Shown: in pieces, positions 44,806 through 53,937 of the stretch
Position numbering within the stretch: position 1 is the stretch's first letter
Layout: every line of letters starts with the position of its first letter
Assembly (NCBI RefSeq): GCF_023715465.1
Contig: NZ_JAMBOE010000001.1
Span: 1 to 64,000 of the forward strand
DNA: 64,000 nt
From: Paenibacillus macerans
GTDB taxonomy: Bacteria; Bacillota; Bacilli; Paenibacillales; Paenibacillaceae
Direction: 5' to 3'
Notes under the pieces: model-generated
The model's database searches: none
Seen by the model: only the letters and a program-made list of their open reading frames with translations
What the model was told of the DNA's origin: nothing
Translations under genes and position numbers: made by a program

Positions 44806-45546
44806 TTATTGAAGATAATCGTGGATGACTCTTGCATACGGCAGCGTTAAGTCGGCGATAAAATGTTTCCCGCCAACATAAGCTTTCACCGGCAAGTCGG
44901 CTACAGGCGCGTTCACATGGGGGGTCAGGCTTAATCTGGCCGGCCCTGACCAGGCTCCTTTTACCGTGATGTCTTCGAGATTATACGCCGCTAACTGAGC
45001 AATTTTCGGGGTACCGTCAACATCGGGAATTAATTTTAAATTAACCTGGGTTTTGGCGATGGATTTAGCCGTTTCCTCTGCATCAAGAACGTGATATTTG
45101 AAAGGCATCGTTCCCATGGCTACCAGGGCGTTATTATAATGCAATGTTCCCGTCAGCGTCTCGGTATCTTCAACTCTGAGGTGAGGTTTCGCCCATTTTT
45201 TCGGAAATCCCCAGATTTCCCGACCCCCGAGAATAGCAGGCGCGTTATCCAAATACATTTGGGCGACAAAATTGCATAGTTCTCCATGAAAAGTACACGG
45301 AATGACAATACCGCTTTCCTCATAACTGCCCAAACCGGATGAATCGGGCATCTTGATCCATTCATACGAAACGGTATTACTGCCATCCGGCTCAAGCGGT
45401 TCCGGGACCGCCTGTCTAATCGCAGCGGGATCGGATTCATAGGTAATAATGAAAAATTCCCGGTTGATGAAACGGCATGGCGGACGCCCATAACTGGCAC
45501 TGGCCGCAGGCATCGATTGCAGGGAAAGGACTTCTTTTGGATTCAT
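44806..45546 (-). CDS. adc: Acetoacetate decarboxylase
   Basis: The 246-residue enzyme converts acetoacetate to acetone and CO2 through a Schiff base. The active-site lysine pair is in EIWGFPKKWAKP, as in the Clostridium enzyme (KK after GYP). Other family stretches are ESGIVIPCTFHGE and YLDNAPAILGGRE. It starts with ATG 45546 behind GGAGAG. It sits between thiolase and CoA-transferase genes, which makes the acetone pathway assignment firm in terms of gene content. Confidence 0.93.
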   Translation of the reverse strand: MNPKEVLSLQSMPAASASYGRPPCRFINREFFIITYESDPAAIRQAVPEPLEPDGSNTVSYEWIKMPDSSGLGSYEESGIVIPCTFHGELCNFVAQMYLDNAPAILGGREIWGFPKKWAKPHLRVEDTETLTGTLHYNNALVAMGTMPFKYHVLDAEETAKSIAKTQVNLKLIPDVDGTPKIAQLAAYNLEDITVKGAWSGPARLSLTPHVNAPVADLPVKAYVGGKHFIADLTLPYARVIHDYLQ

Positions 45547-45578
45547 CGTGATCTCTCCTTTTTTAGAGGTGGGCTTTT

Positions 45579-46763
45579 TTAGCTGAGGGCATTTTCAACC
45601 AGCATCGCGATTCCCATTCCCGCCCCGATGCATAATGAGGCTATGCCGTAACGCGAAGATCTTCGCACCATTTCATGAACCAGCGTAACCAATACCCTGG
45701 CCCCGCTTGCTCCGACAGGATGCCCGATCGCGATGGCACCGCCATTGACATTCACTTTCTCCGGACTCACCCCAAGCTCTTTTAATACCGCTAATGATTG
45801 TGAGGCGAAGGCTTCATTAATTTCAAAAAGATCAATAGCATCGAGGGATAATTTCTGGCGTTTAAGAAGTGAGGAAATAGCTTTTACCGGACCGATTCCC
45901 ATATAGGCCGGGTCAACGCCAACCAGCGAATAACCTTTGATATAGGCCAGCGGTTTTAACGCGTGTTCCCTGCATTTGTCCTCGGACATCACCAGCGCAG
46001 CCGCCGCGCCATCATTGATTCCTGAAGCATTTCCGGCGGTAACCGTACCGTTTTCCTTAAACGCAGGTTTTAATTGAGCAAGTTTTTCTGGGGTGGTATC
46101 GGCTCTTACGTGTTCATCCTCCGTGAAATAAATTGTTTCTTTTTTGTTTTGGATCTTGACCGGAACGATCTGTTCGGCAAAAAGCTTCTTGTTTTTTGCC
46201 TCTGCGGCCTTGATTTGGCTTTCATAGGCAAACTTATCCTGCTCCAGTCTGGAAATTCCGTATTTCTCGGCAACATTCTCCGCGGTAATTCCCATATGGT
46301 ATTTATTGACCGGGCACGTAAGGCCGTCGGCCACCAGGGCGTCCACCAATTCACTGTGGCCAAGTTTATAGCCGTTTCTTGCCTTCCTTAGCAGGTAAGG
46401 AGCATTCGACATGCTCTCCATGCCACCGGCCAAAACGATGCTGCTTTGTTCCGCCAATATGGAATCGTAGGCTAAAGCGATGGCATGAAGTCCTGAGCCG
46501 CAAACCGTGTTTATCGTTGTTGCGGGTATATCAATGGGGATCCCGGCTTTTAGCGCCGCCTGTCTCGCAGGATTTTGGCCAACGCCCGCCTGAAGAACAT
46601 TCCCCATAAAAATTTGATCAATGAAAGCAGGTTCTACTTTGCTTTGCTGAAGGCATGCTGTCATCACGTTGGCTCCCAGCTCGGGAGCGCTTAAAGGCGC
46701 AAGGGTTTTGTTAAAGGAGCCGACCGCCGTTCTCAATGGGCTTACTAATGCAACTTTTTTCAC
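45579..46763 (-). CDS. thlA: Acetyl-CoA acetyltransferase (thiolase)
   Basis: The 394-residue biosynthetic-type thiolase has the nucleophilic cysteine in [10 protein letters not shown], the histidine in [12 protein letters not shown] and the second cysteine in SLCIGAGMG. It condenses two acetyl-CoA to acetoacetyl-CoA. First gene of the four-gene operon; the others follow on the same strand at 32, 39 and -4 bp. Confidence 0.94.
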   Translation of the reverse strand: MKKVALVSPLRTAVGSFNKTLAPLSAPELGANVMTACLQQSKVEPAFIDQIFMGNVLQAGVGQNPARQAALKAGIPIDIPATTINTVCGSGLHAIALAYDSILAEQSSIVLAGGMESMSNAPYLLRKARNGYKLGHSELVDALVADGLTCPVNKYHMGITAENVAEKYGISRLEQDKFAYESQIKAAEAKNKKLFAEQIVPVKIQNKKETIYFTEDEHVRADTTPEKLAQLKPAFKENGTVTAGNASGINDGAAAALVMSEDKCREHALKPLAYIKGYSLVGVDPAYMGIGPVKAISSLLKRQKLSLDAIDLFEINEAFASQSLAVLKELGVSPEKVNVNGGAIAIGHPVGASGARVLVTLVHEMVRRSSRYGIASLCIGAGMGIAMLVENALS

Positions 46764-47219
46764 GAAAACTCACATTCCTTTCGCTGTTTTTAAAACTCAA
46801 AACAACCATGGCTGCACTTCAATTCGTGATTTCTGCGGATTACGCTTTTAAGATGTAGGGCTTGCGGGCAGATCACAGCGCGTGGAATGGTGAGCATGAC
46901 GACCTTGCGTTGTTCATCATATTCGATAGCCTTCTTTCTTCCTATAAATGGTATTAATAGCAGTTTTATCTTAGTCCTAATAACGATTTTACTCAACTTT
47001 CAAATACCTAAATTCAGATATGTATCATGGCATATTCGCCAATATAAATTAGCTTTTCTAATAATTACTATTTATTTCTGAATTTTTCTACTTCTTTCTA
47101 AATTTTTCTGATATTTTCTGGAATTTTCGGTAAATCAGGGGCGTATAACGAGGAGGAAGCTTGTCGAATTGTTGGACATACAATCTGCTATCGGCCAAGG
47201 CTTTGCTGACATGTCTATG
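46764..47219. other. AT-rich intergenic region before the thiolase operon
   Basis: About 450 bp. The stretch 47080-47130 carries runs of TTTTCT-type repeats (TTTTTCT, TTCTTTC, TTTTCTG), and TGGCATATTCGCCA (about 47027-47040) has TGGC/GCCA arms. A 68-codon minus-strand frame at 46790-46996 has no ribosome site and is not supported. No clear promoter was identified. Confidence 0.4.
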
Positions 47220-47262
47220 AAAAAGGTTCATGACGTTAACCAACGCCATGAACCTTTTTTAG
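47220..47262 (-). terminator. Terminator of the hydrolase-tetR operon
   Basis: AAAAGGTTCATG and CATGAACCTTTT arms with inner GTTGGTTAAC; a T-run follows on the minus strand and also on the plus strand. Confidence 0.85.
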
Positions 47263-47291
47263 AACGACGAATATTACAAACCCTAATAGCA

Positions 47292-47876
47292 TCATTCGCA
47301 AAATTCCCGAATAATCTGTGCCTTGATCTCTTCAATAGGGAACTGCTCCGGATAGGTCGAGATCATCAACATAATGCCTTGAAGCACAGAGGAAAAATAC
47401 AATGACCGTTTTCTCGGCTCTTTGACCCCCAGGTTTTGGAACATCTCGCATTGCAAGTTGAACTGTCTGGCGCTTTCCTCGATCAATCGTTTACTGTATT
47501 TTACCAACACTGCGTCGGATTCAGGTTGTGTCTGTAAATGAAGATAAAACCGGAATACCTCCGGTTTTTCCTTGACATTATCGAGTGCTCCTTCAGCAAT
47601 CTGCTTAAGCTGCTCGGAAGGCGTCTCCTTAGAAGCCGCAGCATCCATGACCTCAACCAATTCACTGATTCTGGCCTCCACCATGGTCGCAAGCAGCTCT
47701 TCTTTCCCTTTGTAATAATTATAAAGCAGACCTTTGGATACGCCCGCATGTTTGGCTACATCGTCAATGGACGTAGCATGATATCCCCGCTTCATGAACA
47801 ACTCCATAGCGGTCATAAGAATTTTCTCTTTGGAAAACTTACGAATACGCTCATTTTCCTCCGGTGTGCGCGGCAT
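47292..47876 (-). CDS. TetR family transcriptional regulator
   Basis: The 194-residue protein has the N-terminal helix-turn-helix TSIDDVAKHAGVSKGLLYNY followed by a C-terminal helical domain of the TetR_C type. ATG 47876 follows GGGAGGGGAG. It overlaps the upstream hydrolase gene by 26 bp, so the two are one operon with the regulator second. A near-palindrome in the operon promoter (48687-48700) is its likely operator, giving autoregulation. Confidence 0.9.
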   Translation of the reverse strand: MPRTPEENERIRKFSKEKILMTAMELFMKRGYHATSIDDVAKHAGVSKGLLYNYYKGKEELLATMVEARISELVEVMDAAASKETPSEQLKQIAEGALDNVKEKPEVFRFYLHLQTQPESDAVLVKYSKRLIEESARQFNLQCEMFQNLGVKEPRKRSLYFSSVLQGIMLMISTYPEQFPIEEIKAQIIREFCE

Positions 47877-48630
47877 GACTCTCCCCTCCCAAAAAACGGA
47901 TGATTTGGCGGCACAGTTCATCAGGATGGGTTAATGTAACCATATGATCCGCACCGGGGATCGTAATCTTGTGAAAATCGGGGATTTCCCCGTAGCATTC
48001 AGCCACACGAAGGTTATCCGGCAGTTCTTCGTCGCCGATCACAAGCATTGTCCTCCCCCTCATGTCCCCCAACCTTTCAATAGCCGGCGGCTTTGGCCAT
48101 ACCGATTCAAAACTGCCCCATTCCGTCATTTTCTGCAAATGGTGCCGGAACATGTCAAGCATCAATTCCCAATGCGGGCTGGATTTAATGATGCGATATG
48201 ACGGAGCATCGAATGAAAGCTCAATGACCTTATCAAGGTCCGGAAAGGCCGCATTGATCCGCATCATCCATTCCTGAAATTCCTGAGATAATTGATAACC
48301 CGACAGTGAGGGACCGACAAGAACGAGTTCCGATACCCGATCGGGATGTTCCAGCGCAAAATCTGCGGCGATCTGACCGCCCATCGAATGACCGACCAAC
48401 GCTGCTTGCCGGATCTCCAGATGATCGAGCAGAGCCAGCAAGTCTGCAACATAGTTAGCCGGTTCCGCGGGCGATGGAGACTTTCCGGCGCCGCGACCGT
48501 CAAAAGCAACTACCATATAATGCTTTGCCAGAAGAGACGCGACATAAGTCCAATCCCGTAAATCCGCACCGCCACTGTGAAGGAGTACAACCGGCTTTCC
48601 ACTCCCGCTGATCTCGTAATATAAATCCAT
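47851..48630 (-). CDS. Alpha/beta hydrolase
   Basis: The 259-residue protein has the nucleophile elbow GHSMGG, the oxyanion-side HSGGADLRDW, the acid in VIGDEELPDN, and the histidine in GADHMVTL. Such enzymes hydrolyse esters, lactones or C-C bonds. ATG 48630 has GGAGG 8 nt upstream. The following TetR gene overlaps it. The substrate is unknown; a TetR partner suggests that the substrate or product is the inducer. Confidence 0.88.
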   Translation of the reverse strand: MDLYYEISGSGKPVVLLHSGGADLRDWTYVASLLAKHYMVVAFDGRGAGKSPSPAEPANYVADLLALLDHLEIRQAALVGHSMGGQIAADFALEHPDRVSELVLVGPSLSGYQLSQEFQEWMMRINAAFPDLDKVIELSFDAPSYRIIKSSPHWELMLDMFRHHLQKMTEWGSFESVWPKPPAIERLGDMRGRTMLVIGDEELPDNLRVAECYGEIPDFHKITIPGADHMVTLTHPDELCRQIIRFLGGESHAAHTGGK

Positions 48631-48677
48631 TTGCCATCCCTCCATCTCCAAATGAGGCTACCTTACAAAGTGATTTT

Positions 48678-48700
48678 ATTATAGGATGACCGTTCAGTCA
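48678..48700 (-). promoter_or_regulatory. Operator over the hydrolase-tetR promoter
   Basis: TGACCGTTCAGTCA (48687-48700) has TGAC/GTCA arms and lies directly upstream of TATAAT (leftwards, 48678-48683). The pattern resembles other TetR sites; occupancy would block the promoter. Confidence 0.55.
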
Positions 48701-48727
48701 ATATAAAAATCATGGCGCGCTGCCAAA

Positions 48728-48767
48728 CGCACAAAAAACTCCCAGGACGGTGTTCCTGCGAGTTTTT
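48728..48767. terminator. Orphan hairpin between divergent genes
   Basis: AAAAACTC..AGGA and TCCT..GAGTTTTT arms, with a mismatch of two bases. It could terminate in either direction, yet no gene ends nearby. Confidence 0.4.
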
Positions 48768-48925
48768 GGGGATTGCATCGTTTCGGACCGGTTGCGGCCA
48801 ACCCTTCCCTTTCACAATTGAACAATTTCCTAACTTTAGTACAATAGAAAAGTAGGCTGCTTTTGGGAAAGCTGTAGGGATTGAGGAGCGCCTATTAAAC
48901 TTTCATGAATGGGAGAGTGCGGCAT

Positions 48926-49432
48926 ATGTATACAACTGTCAAAGGGTTTCTTAACGATTGGGAGCGGGAAGCATCACTTACGCTGCAGGTATTGGACAAA
49001 CTGACAGATGCTTCGTTGAATCAGGCGGTGTCGGAGGTACAGCCGCGTACGCTTGGCGAAATCGCCTGGCATGTCGCTCAGAGCGTCGGCGTATTTTTTA
49101 ACCAAGTCGGGCTGCAGCAGGAGATTCCCACGGTAGAAAGCGGGTCCGCGTCGGCTATCGCAGAGGCCTACCGCCGTGCAAGCGAGTCGGCAATTGCGGA
49201 AATAAGCGCAAACTGGGCGGATAAGGACGACAAGCTGCAAGAGCCGATTAAGCTGTTCGGCTTCATGGACACCACCGTTGCCGGTGTATTGAATACGCTC
49301 GTTCGCCACCAGATTCACCACCGCGCTCAAATCACGATATTGATGCGTCAGGCAGGATTGGCGGCACCGGGCGTATACGGGCCTAATGAGGAAGAAACAG
49401 CGGCGATGAAGGCGGCACGCGCCAAGTCTTAA
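48926..49432 (+). CDS. DinB-family protein
   Basis: The 168-residue four-helix protein has likely metal-binding histidines in IAWHVAQS and LVRHQIHHRAQ, the DinB/YfiT-like pattern. Members include thiol-S-transferases that use bacillithiol and many of unknown function. ATG 48926 has GGGAGAG 8 nt upstream; ATG 48905 is too far from its GAGGAG. A single-gene unit that ends at the terminator at 49444. Confidence 0.85.
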   Translation: MYTTVKGFLNDWEREASLTLQVLDKLTDASLNQAVSEVQPRTLGEIAWHVAQSVGVFFNQVGLQQEIPTVESGSASAIAEAYRRASESAIAEISANWADKDDKLQEPIKLFGFMDTTVAGVLNTLVRHQIHHRAQITILMRQAGLAAPGVYGPNEEETAAMKAARAKS

Positions 49433-49443
49433 CAAGCTAAAAT

Positions 49444-49477
49444 AAACCCTCGTTCCTGGAAATGGAGAACGAGGGTT
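49444..49477. terminator. Terminator of the DinB-like gene
   Basis: AAACCCTCGTT and AACGAGGGTTT arms around CCTGGAAATGGAG. The same arms as the terminator at 37964-37998. TTTTC follows on the plus strand. Confidence 0.8.
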
Positions 49478-49638
49478 TTCAAGTTGCGGGTCCCTACGCA
49501 TTCAGGAAATAAAATGGATGCACGGCAACCAAAGTAAAGCTGCTGCCATACATCTTCGCTTGCGGCTGCTCTGTAATAATGAGAGTAATTCCCGAAACTA
49601 TAATATATTATCGCAGCCTCTTCAAGCGAGCCCGTCAT

Positions 49639-49825
49639 TCTAACGGTTGTCACAACCGCTATTTGTTGCAAAAACGTTGATTTCAAATTCTAACGGTTGC
49701 CATGGCGCTTATTTCACATAAACCCGGCCAATTTTGCTCAGATTCAGGCAAATAACGGCGCTCACAACCATTAGAATTTAGAAAAGGGCTTTTTTCGTAT
49801 AATAGCAGCTGCTACAACCGTTAGA
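49639..49825. repeat. Symmetric modular repeat, family A, copy 3
   Basis: Four TCTAACGGTTG-type modules lie in the same 50-bp symmetric plan. Its reverse complement aligns with copy 2 (38766-38950) along the whole length with scattered changes, so the two are inverted copies 10.9 kb apart. The region has no gene. Confidence 0.85.
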
Positions 49826-49963
49826 GTTCCGACGAACGATAAGATCGGTTCGAAAACTTGAGCTTTGGCGGGAAAGCTGGAAAGGATCAGAATTACAAGT
49901 TGTCTTGTGCAAGCGTTAACTCCAAATGAATGTGCTCCCTCATATTACTTCGGCGTTCGTTGT

Positions 49964-50137
49964 TTAATAGGTTAACTCTTCCAAATACCCCAGGATAATG
50001 GCTCCGATTAGAATTATAATCATTCCATAAGCAATGCCCCAACCGGAGGTTCCACCCTTTTGTTGAACTAGATTACGGCGAATTTCCGGATTTGCATGCA
50101 ATAAGTCGTACTTATACGCTGTCCGCGTGAAGAACAA
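49964..50137 (-). CDS. Possible small membrane protein (57 residues) or remnant
   Basis: From TTG 50137 the frame reads LFFTRTAYKYDLLHANPEIR, a short polar part, then one hydrophobic helix (GMIIILIGAIILGYLEEL). The codon use and membrane helix look real. The start is uncertain because no good ribosome site precedes it and the frame closes 20-30 codons upstream. It may be a truncated gene. Confidence 0.35.
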   Translation of the reverse strand: MFFTRTAYKYDLLHANPEIRRNLVQQKGGTSGWGIAYGMIIILIGAIILGYLEELTY

Positions 50138-50254
50138 TACCTTGCTTCCAAATAAATTCTTCTTCCTCCGCCATTATGATTCCAGTTCACCAGTTCATAT
50201 TCCTAACAAACTTTTTATTAGAAATAGTCTATATGAACTACAGCCATATTCTAC

Positions 50255-50500
50255 TGCAAAATGGAATAGTGTCACTATGAATTATAGCAGTTGGTCCATT
50301 GTTGAATGGAATAGTTGCAAAATGTACGGTTACTATCCGAGAATGCTGCCGCAGCGCTTGTTTAAGTGTAAAACCTGCAATTACTCCGCCATCTTTCAAA
50401 AAAGAGGCAAAGAAACGAGGAGATAGTTGTATGAAATGCAATTAAACGAATGATTGGGTAAATGGATATAAAGTTAGTTGTATGATTTGCAATTAATGGT
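50255..50500. repeat. Modular intergenic repeats, family B
   Basis: TGCAAAATGGA (50255) and TGCAAAATGTA (50316) modules are followed by two AGTTGTATGA...TGCAATTAA modules starting at 50425 and 50476, 51 bp apart. A 38-bp core at 50290-50327 recurs inverted at 60300-60337 with two changes. An overlapping 99-codon frame is not credible as a gene. Confidence 0.6.
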
Positions 50501-50604
50501 CAGAGTAGGGCCAATTAAAGCACATTTTTGTCCGCCATTCGACTAGCCTATTAGAGTCGATGATATAATGATTGCTGAAACAACTTAAGGAGCCTATAAA
50601 CATT

Positions 50605-51600
50605 ATGGATACGACAAACCAAGCTTACTACCGAGCCATTCTGGCTGCTTATCCGCTGCCCTCCATCCTGCGGATCGAAGAGCGCGACAGCGGCATGAAC
50701 AACACCACCCGCTACGTCGTCCTGGAGGACGGACAGGTTCAGGTTCTGCGCATTTATGAGAACCATCGGTCGACCCTGAAGCTCGCGGCCGAACACGAGC
50801 TGCTGCTCCTGCTGGCACGGCAAAAGCTGCCGTTTCAAATCCCTTGCCCGCTTTACACCGGACAAGGTGGGACCTGGACGGCCGCGCCGGACGGAAAGCT
50901 GGCGGCCGCGTTCACTTACTTGCCCGGCGTGAAACCGGCGGCCGGCCGCCACGACCTGTCTTACGCCTACGGGCGTGCCGTAGGCCAGCTCACGTTGGCC
51001 ATGGAGTGGCTGCAGCTTAAAGCCGCCCCCGCTTATCCGCCATATGACGAGTTGCTTGGCCCGGACACGGAAGAAGCGGCGGTGAACGCCCGCCACCTCT
51101 ATAAGACAGATCCGGAGCTCTCCGCGCTGGCGGAAGAGGCCGGCTTTCTGCTGGGCGTGCTCGATTCGTTGTCCAGTCAGGCCGAATCCATCCGCCGCTT
51201 GGAGCGGCAATGGATTCATGGCGACTTCTCGCACTCCAATGTCCTGGTGGACGATGGGGAAATCCGCGCCGTGCTCGACTTCGAATTCGCCACCCGCGAC
51301 GTCCGGACGATGGAACTCGCCGTCTGCCTGGCCGAACAGCTCTCCGCTCCCGGCGGCCTCTCGAGAGCCGTCGTGAAGGAAATGCTGGCCGGCTACCGCA
51401 GCGTACGCCCGCTGGAGGCAGAGGAGCTGGAACGGCTGCCCGAGCTGCTCCAGCTTCGCAAGCTGGACGTGTTCCTGCACTTCCTGCACCGCTATCAGGC
51501 CGGGCTCGATCCGGCTTCGGTCCTTCAGGACCAGACGCGAAAATCCGCGGCCGTATGCCGTTTTATCAGCTCGCAAGCCAATTGGATACGCAGCCTATGA
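50605..51600 (+). CDS. Phosphotransferase of the APH / homoserine kinase II-like family
   Basis: The 331-residue protein has the kinase catalytic loop WIHGDFSHSNVLV (HGDxxxxN) and the metal-binding aspartate in AVLDFEFATRD, with an N-terminal lobe region around VLRIYENHRSTL. The family includes aminoglycoside and small-molecule kinases and ThrB-like enzymes; nothing here fixes the substrate. ATG 50605 has AAGGAG 12 nt upstream, a little far. A TTG at 50572 is the alternative. A single-gene unit with its own terminator. Confidence 0.8.
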   Translation: MDTTNQAYYRAILAAYPLPSILRIEERDSGMNNTTRYVVLEDGQVQVLRIYENHRSTLKLAAEHELLLLLARQKLPFQIPCPLYTGQGGTWTAAPDGKLAAAFTYLPGVKPAAGRHDLSYAYGRAVGQLTLAMEWLQLKAAPAYPPYDELLGPDTEEAAVNARHLYKTDPELSALAEEAGFLLGVLDSLSSQAESIRRLERQWIHGDFSHSNVLVDDGEIRAVLDFEFATRDVRTMELAVCLAEQLSAPGGLSRAVVKEMLAGYRSVRPLEAEELERLPELLQLRKLDVFLHFLHRYQAGLDPASVLQDQTRKSAAVCRFISSQANWIRSL

Positions 51601-51608
51601 ACCGGAAA

Positions 51609-51657
51609 TATGAAAAAAGAAACCTTTGGACTTTACGATCCACAGGTTTCTTTTTTG
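51609..51657. terminator. Terminator between the APH gene and the DMT remnant
   Basis: AAAAAAGAAACCT and AGGTTTCTTTTTT arms; A and T runs on both sides allow use by both converging genes. Confidence 0.85.
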
Positions 51658-51662
51658 TTATT

Positions 51663-52025
51663 CTACTTTTTTTCCCGGATAACTAATAAAACACCAACTA
51701 AAATCAACATTGAACCGGCCCAAAAGGTTCCGCCTATGCTTTCTCCTAACAATAGCCATCCAAGCCATATTATTACTATCAGCTAAAAAAAGAAAAACAA
51801 CCCTCCGCTTGAAGCCTTCAGCATTTGTAAGCCGCGATTCCAAAGCACAAACGCACAGGCAGTTGAAATAATCCCCAAATGGTCGGATGAGTCAGTTGCG
51901 AGAAATCAACTTCGCCTAAGTTCATCCAGACAAAAGGAGTCAAGATGATGATGGCAACCAAGATGGAGTAAGTGGTCACCACAATGGGGGAGTAATCGCT
52001 TGGAACACGCTTTAAAGTATCACTT
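51663..52025 (-). pseudogene. DMT (EamA) transporter remnant
   Basis: Only the C-terminal half remains. One frame reads LKRVPSDYSPIVVTTYSILV and on to HPTIWGLF; the next frame continues STACAFVLWNRGLQMLK, ASSGGLFFFF, then a TAG stop, then IIWLGWLLLGESIGG to the end. This shows one frameshift near 51880, one nonsense codon near 51782, and loss of the N-terminal half at the junction with the gene at 52026. The pattern is that of a drug/metabolite transporter of ten helices. Confidence 0.75.
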
Positions 52026-53129
52026 CTATAACAATTGCTTCAAATAACCCTGATCGTTTTCCCACTTGGGGTTAAGAATACCACATTCCAATTCGTGGAA
52101 TATCCTCTCCTCCATCCTCTTGCTTAGCTGCAAATACTTGTCCGAAAGCGGATGATTATATCCGAGGTAATGGCTGATTCGTCCCGTTAGCGAATCAGCC
52201 CGGTGCTTGGTGCTCCATTCAAACAACTGGGTGTATAGTTGCGGTAATTCCTCTTGAGCTCCATGAACAAACCGAAGCGGGCTTAGTGGACTGCTCAGCT
52301 TAAGCTCGAGCAAATCATGCAGTACGAGCAGTTTATGCTCTATAAGTTGCTTATCCTCTCCCCTTTCACGATTCTCATGTTCCAGCGGGGCGGCTCTCTT
52401 AATATCCGAGATAAGTTCATGGAAGGACAGCTTCACCATCTGCATGGATACGTAAGCCCACCAATGACTCCCGGTCCCGATACTGTAAAGCTCCCATCCC
52501 GGGTTCCACAAGATCTGTTTAATACACTCCCGCTGACTTTCCCCATACGCGGCAATGCCTATCAGGAGTCCGGCATTACAATCCGTTGAAGCCCGATCTC
52601 CCCAAGTAAGCAGCCTCGGAACGATGTCAGAACCACTGAACTTAAAGCAAAACGCCGGCAAAAATTCAGGGAATAACGGCTGCGAGTATACTTTCTCCAG
52701 TTCATTTCTCAACCGTTCCTCATGATGCTGTCCCGTAGGAAGGTGCATTAGCCCAAGACATGCATCCTTGGATAGATACCAGTTGTCTATCCCGATGTTG
52801 TCTACCATATAGTCTGTGTATTTCTCATAGCCCATATAGCCCAACACGTGTAAAATATCGCTAGGCATATCTGGCTTAAGTTTATTTTGCTCAAAACAAT
52901 AATAGTCTATCTCTTCAGCAAGCTCCAGATCGCCGCATCTCATCACGGGGTCGAGCAGCATAACATATCTATAATTTCCGGGATGCTCCTGAAAAAGCCT
53001 GAAAAGTGCCGCAGCGTCTTCACGGCCACCATATAACGCAATAACTTTACAATAGGAAGCCAGTATAGCTGCAGAAACTCTTGGCTGGCTGCCGAAAAGA
53101 CGGCCAAGTTGTTCCGAGTATGGAAGCAT
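52026..53129 (-). CDS. Hypothetical protein, HEAT-repeat-like
   Basis: The 367-residue cytoplasmic protein has no signal or membrane segment. It is mostly helical with loosely repeated 30-50 residue units (ILHVLGYMGYEKYTDYMVDN, YLSKDACLGLMHLPTGQHHE, LLIGIAAYGESQRECIKQIL), as in HEAT-type proteins. I do not recognise a named family. ATG 53129 has GAGGAGAG. It follows the TetR gene by 37 bp in the same direction, so the TetR probably controls it. Its 3' end abuts a transporter remnant. Confidence 0.7.
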   Translation of the reverse strand: MLPYSEQLGRLFGSQPRVSAAILASYCKVIALYGGREDAAALFRLFQEHPGNYRYVMLLDPVMRCGDLELAEEIDYYCFEQNKLKPDMPSDILHVLGYMGYEKYTDYMVDNIGIDNWYLSKDACLGLMHLPTGQHHEERLRNELEKVYSQPLFPEFLPAFCFKFSGSDIVPRLLTWGDRASTDCNAGLLIGIAAYGESQRECIKQILWNPGWELYSIGTGSHWWAYVSMQMVKLSFHELISDIKRAAPLEHENRERGEDKQLIEHKLLVLHDLLELKLSSPLSPLRFVHGAQEELPQLYTQLFEWSTKHRADSLTGRISHYLGYNHPLSDKYLQLSKRMEERIFHELECGILNPKWENDQGYLKQLL

Positions 53130-53166
53130 CGTACTCTCCTCATTTCTAATACAGGTAATTCCCAAG

Positions 53167-53781
53167 TCAGCCCGCCTTAGCAGCTAATGAATCCCAGACG
53201 CTCATCAGTTCTGTGATGGCTGCGTCAATGACCTCGTAGGAAACACCGTCCCGGGCTTGCGTCGAAATTCCTCGAAGAAAGGTTTCAAATAAAATAACCA
53301 CCATGGAAATATCCGTGGATACAGGCAACTCCCCATTGGCTACGGCCCGTACTATACAATCATTCAGCCAACCGCGGACCCTCTCCCGTTCCTTGGCCAG
53401 CATCTCCATGATGTGCTTTTGCTCGGGAGAACAATTTACGGCGGACAAAACCAGCAGACAACCTAAAGGATGGGAGCTCTCCGTCTGCATCTGCGCCGAT
53501 TGCCGCAATCCCAGTTCCATGGCCTCTTTCGCTGATATGCTCGTATCCCTGAAAATTTCCGAAACATGTCCATAAGTCGATATATATCGATCCACCGCTT
53601 CGCGGAATAGCGCTTCCTTGGACTCGAACGCCGCGTAAAAACTCGCCGCCGATATATTCCCCATCCCCGCCCGCAACTGAGCCAGTGAAGTGGATTCATA
53701 GCCGTATTCCCAGAACAGAAGCATGGCGGCAGCCACTGCCTCGTCACGATTAAATGCGCGTGGACGTCCCGTTCGTGGCAT
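53167..53781 (-). CDS. TetR family transcriptional regulator
   Basis: The 204-residue protein has the N-terminal motif STSLAQLRAGMGNISAASFY followed by AAFESKEALFREAV, the pattern of the TetR subgroup with PRTGRPRAFNRDEAV at the start. It is divergent from the HxlR-type gene at 53938 and co-directional with the HEAT-like gene. Operators were not identified with confidence. Confidence 0.9.
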   Translation of the reverse strand: MPRTGRPRAFNRDEAVAAAMLLFWEYGYESTSLAQLRAGMGNISAASFYAAFESKEALFREAVDRYISTYGHVSEIFRDTSISAKEAMELGLRQSAQMQTESSHPLGCLLVLSAVNCSPEQKHIMEMLAKERERVRGWLNDCIVRAVANGELPVSTDISMVVILFETFLRGISTQARDGVSYEVIDAAITELMSVWDSLAAKAG

Positions 53782-53937
53782 AAGATGACCTCCCTTATTA
53801 TTTTTATACTAATTGATCCACAACTCCTTGACAAGGGAGCATGCTTCAACTTAATATATGGAATGATCAATCCGTAATTAAATTAAGCTTAAGGAAGAAA
53901 TTTTACTTCAATACTTCTGAAAAGGATGTGTTGATAG

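Noticed and set aside
46790-46996. 68-codon minus-strand frame before the thiolase operon
   Set aside because: TTG start with no ribosome site, no recognisable domain, AT-rich non-coding surroundings.
47020-47045. Possible sigma-54 promoter (TTGGC...GCC) before the thiolase operon
   Set aside because: The GG-to-GC distance is 9, not the 12 needed for -24/-12 elements.
50127-50426. 99-codon plus-strand frame
   Set aside because: It runs through family B repeat modules; residue pattern is that of translated repeats.
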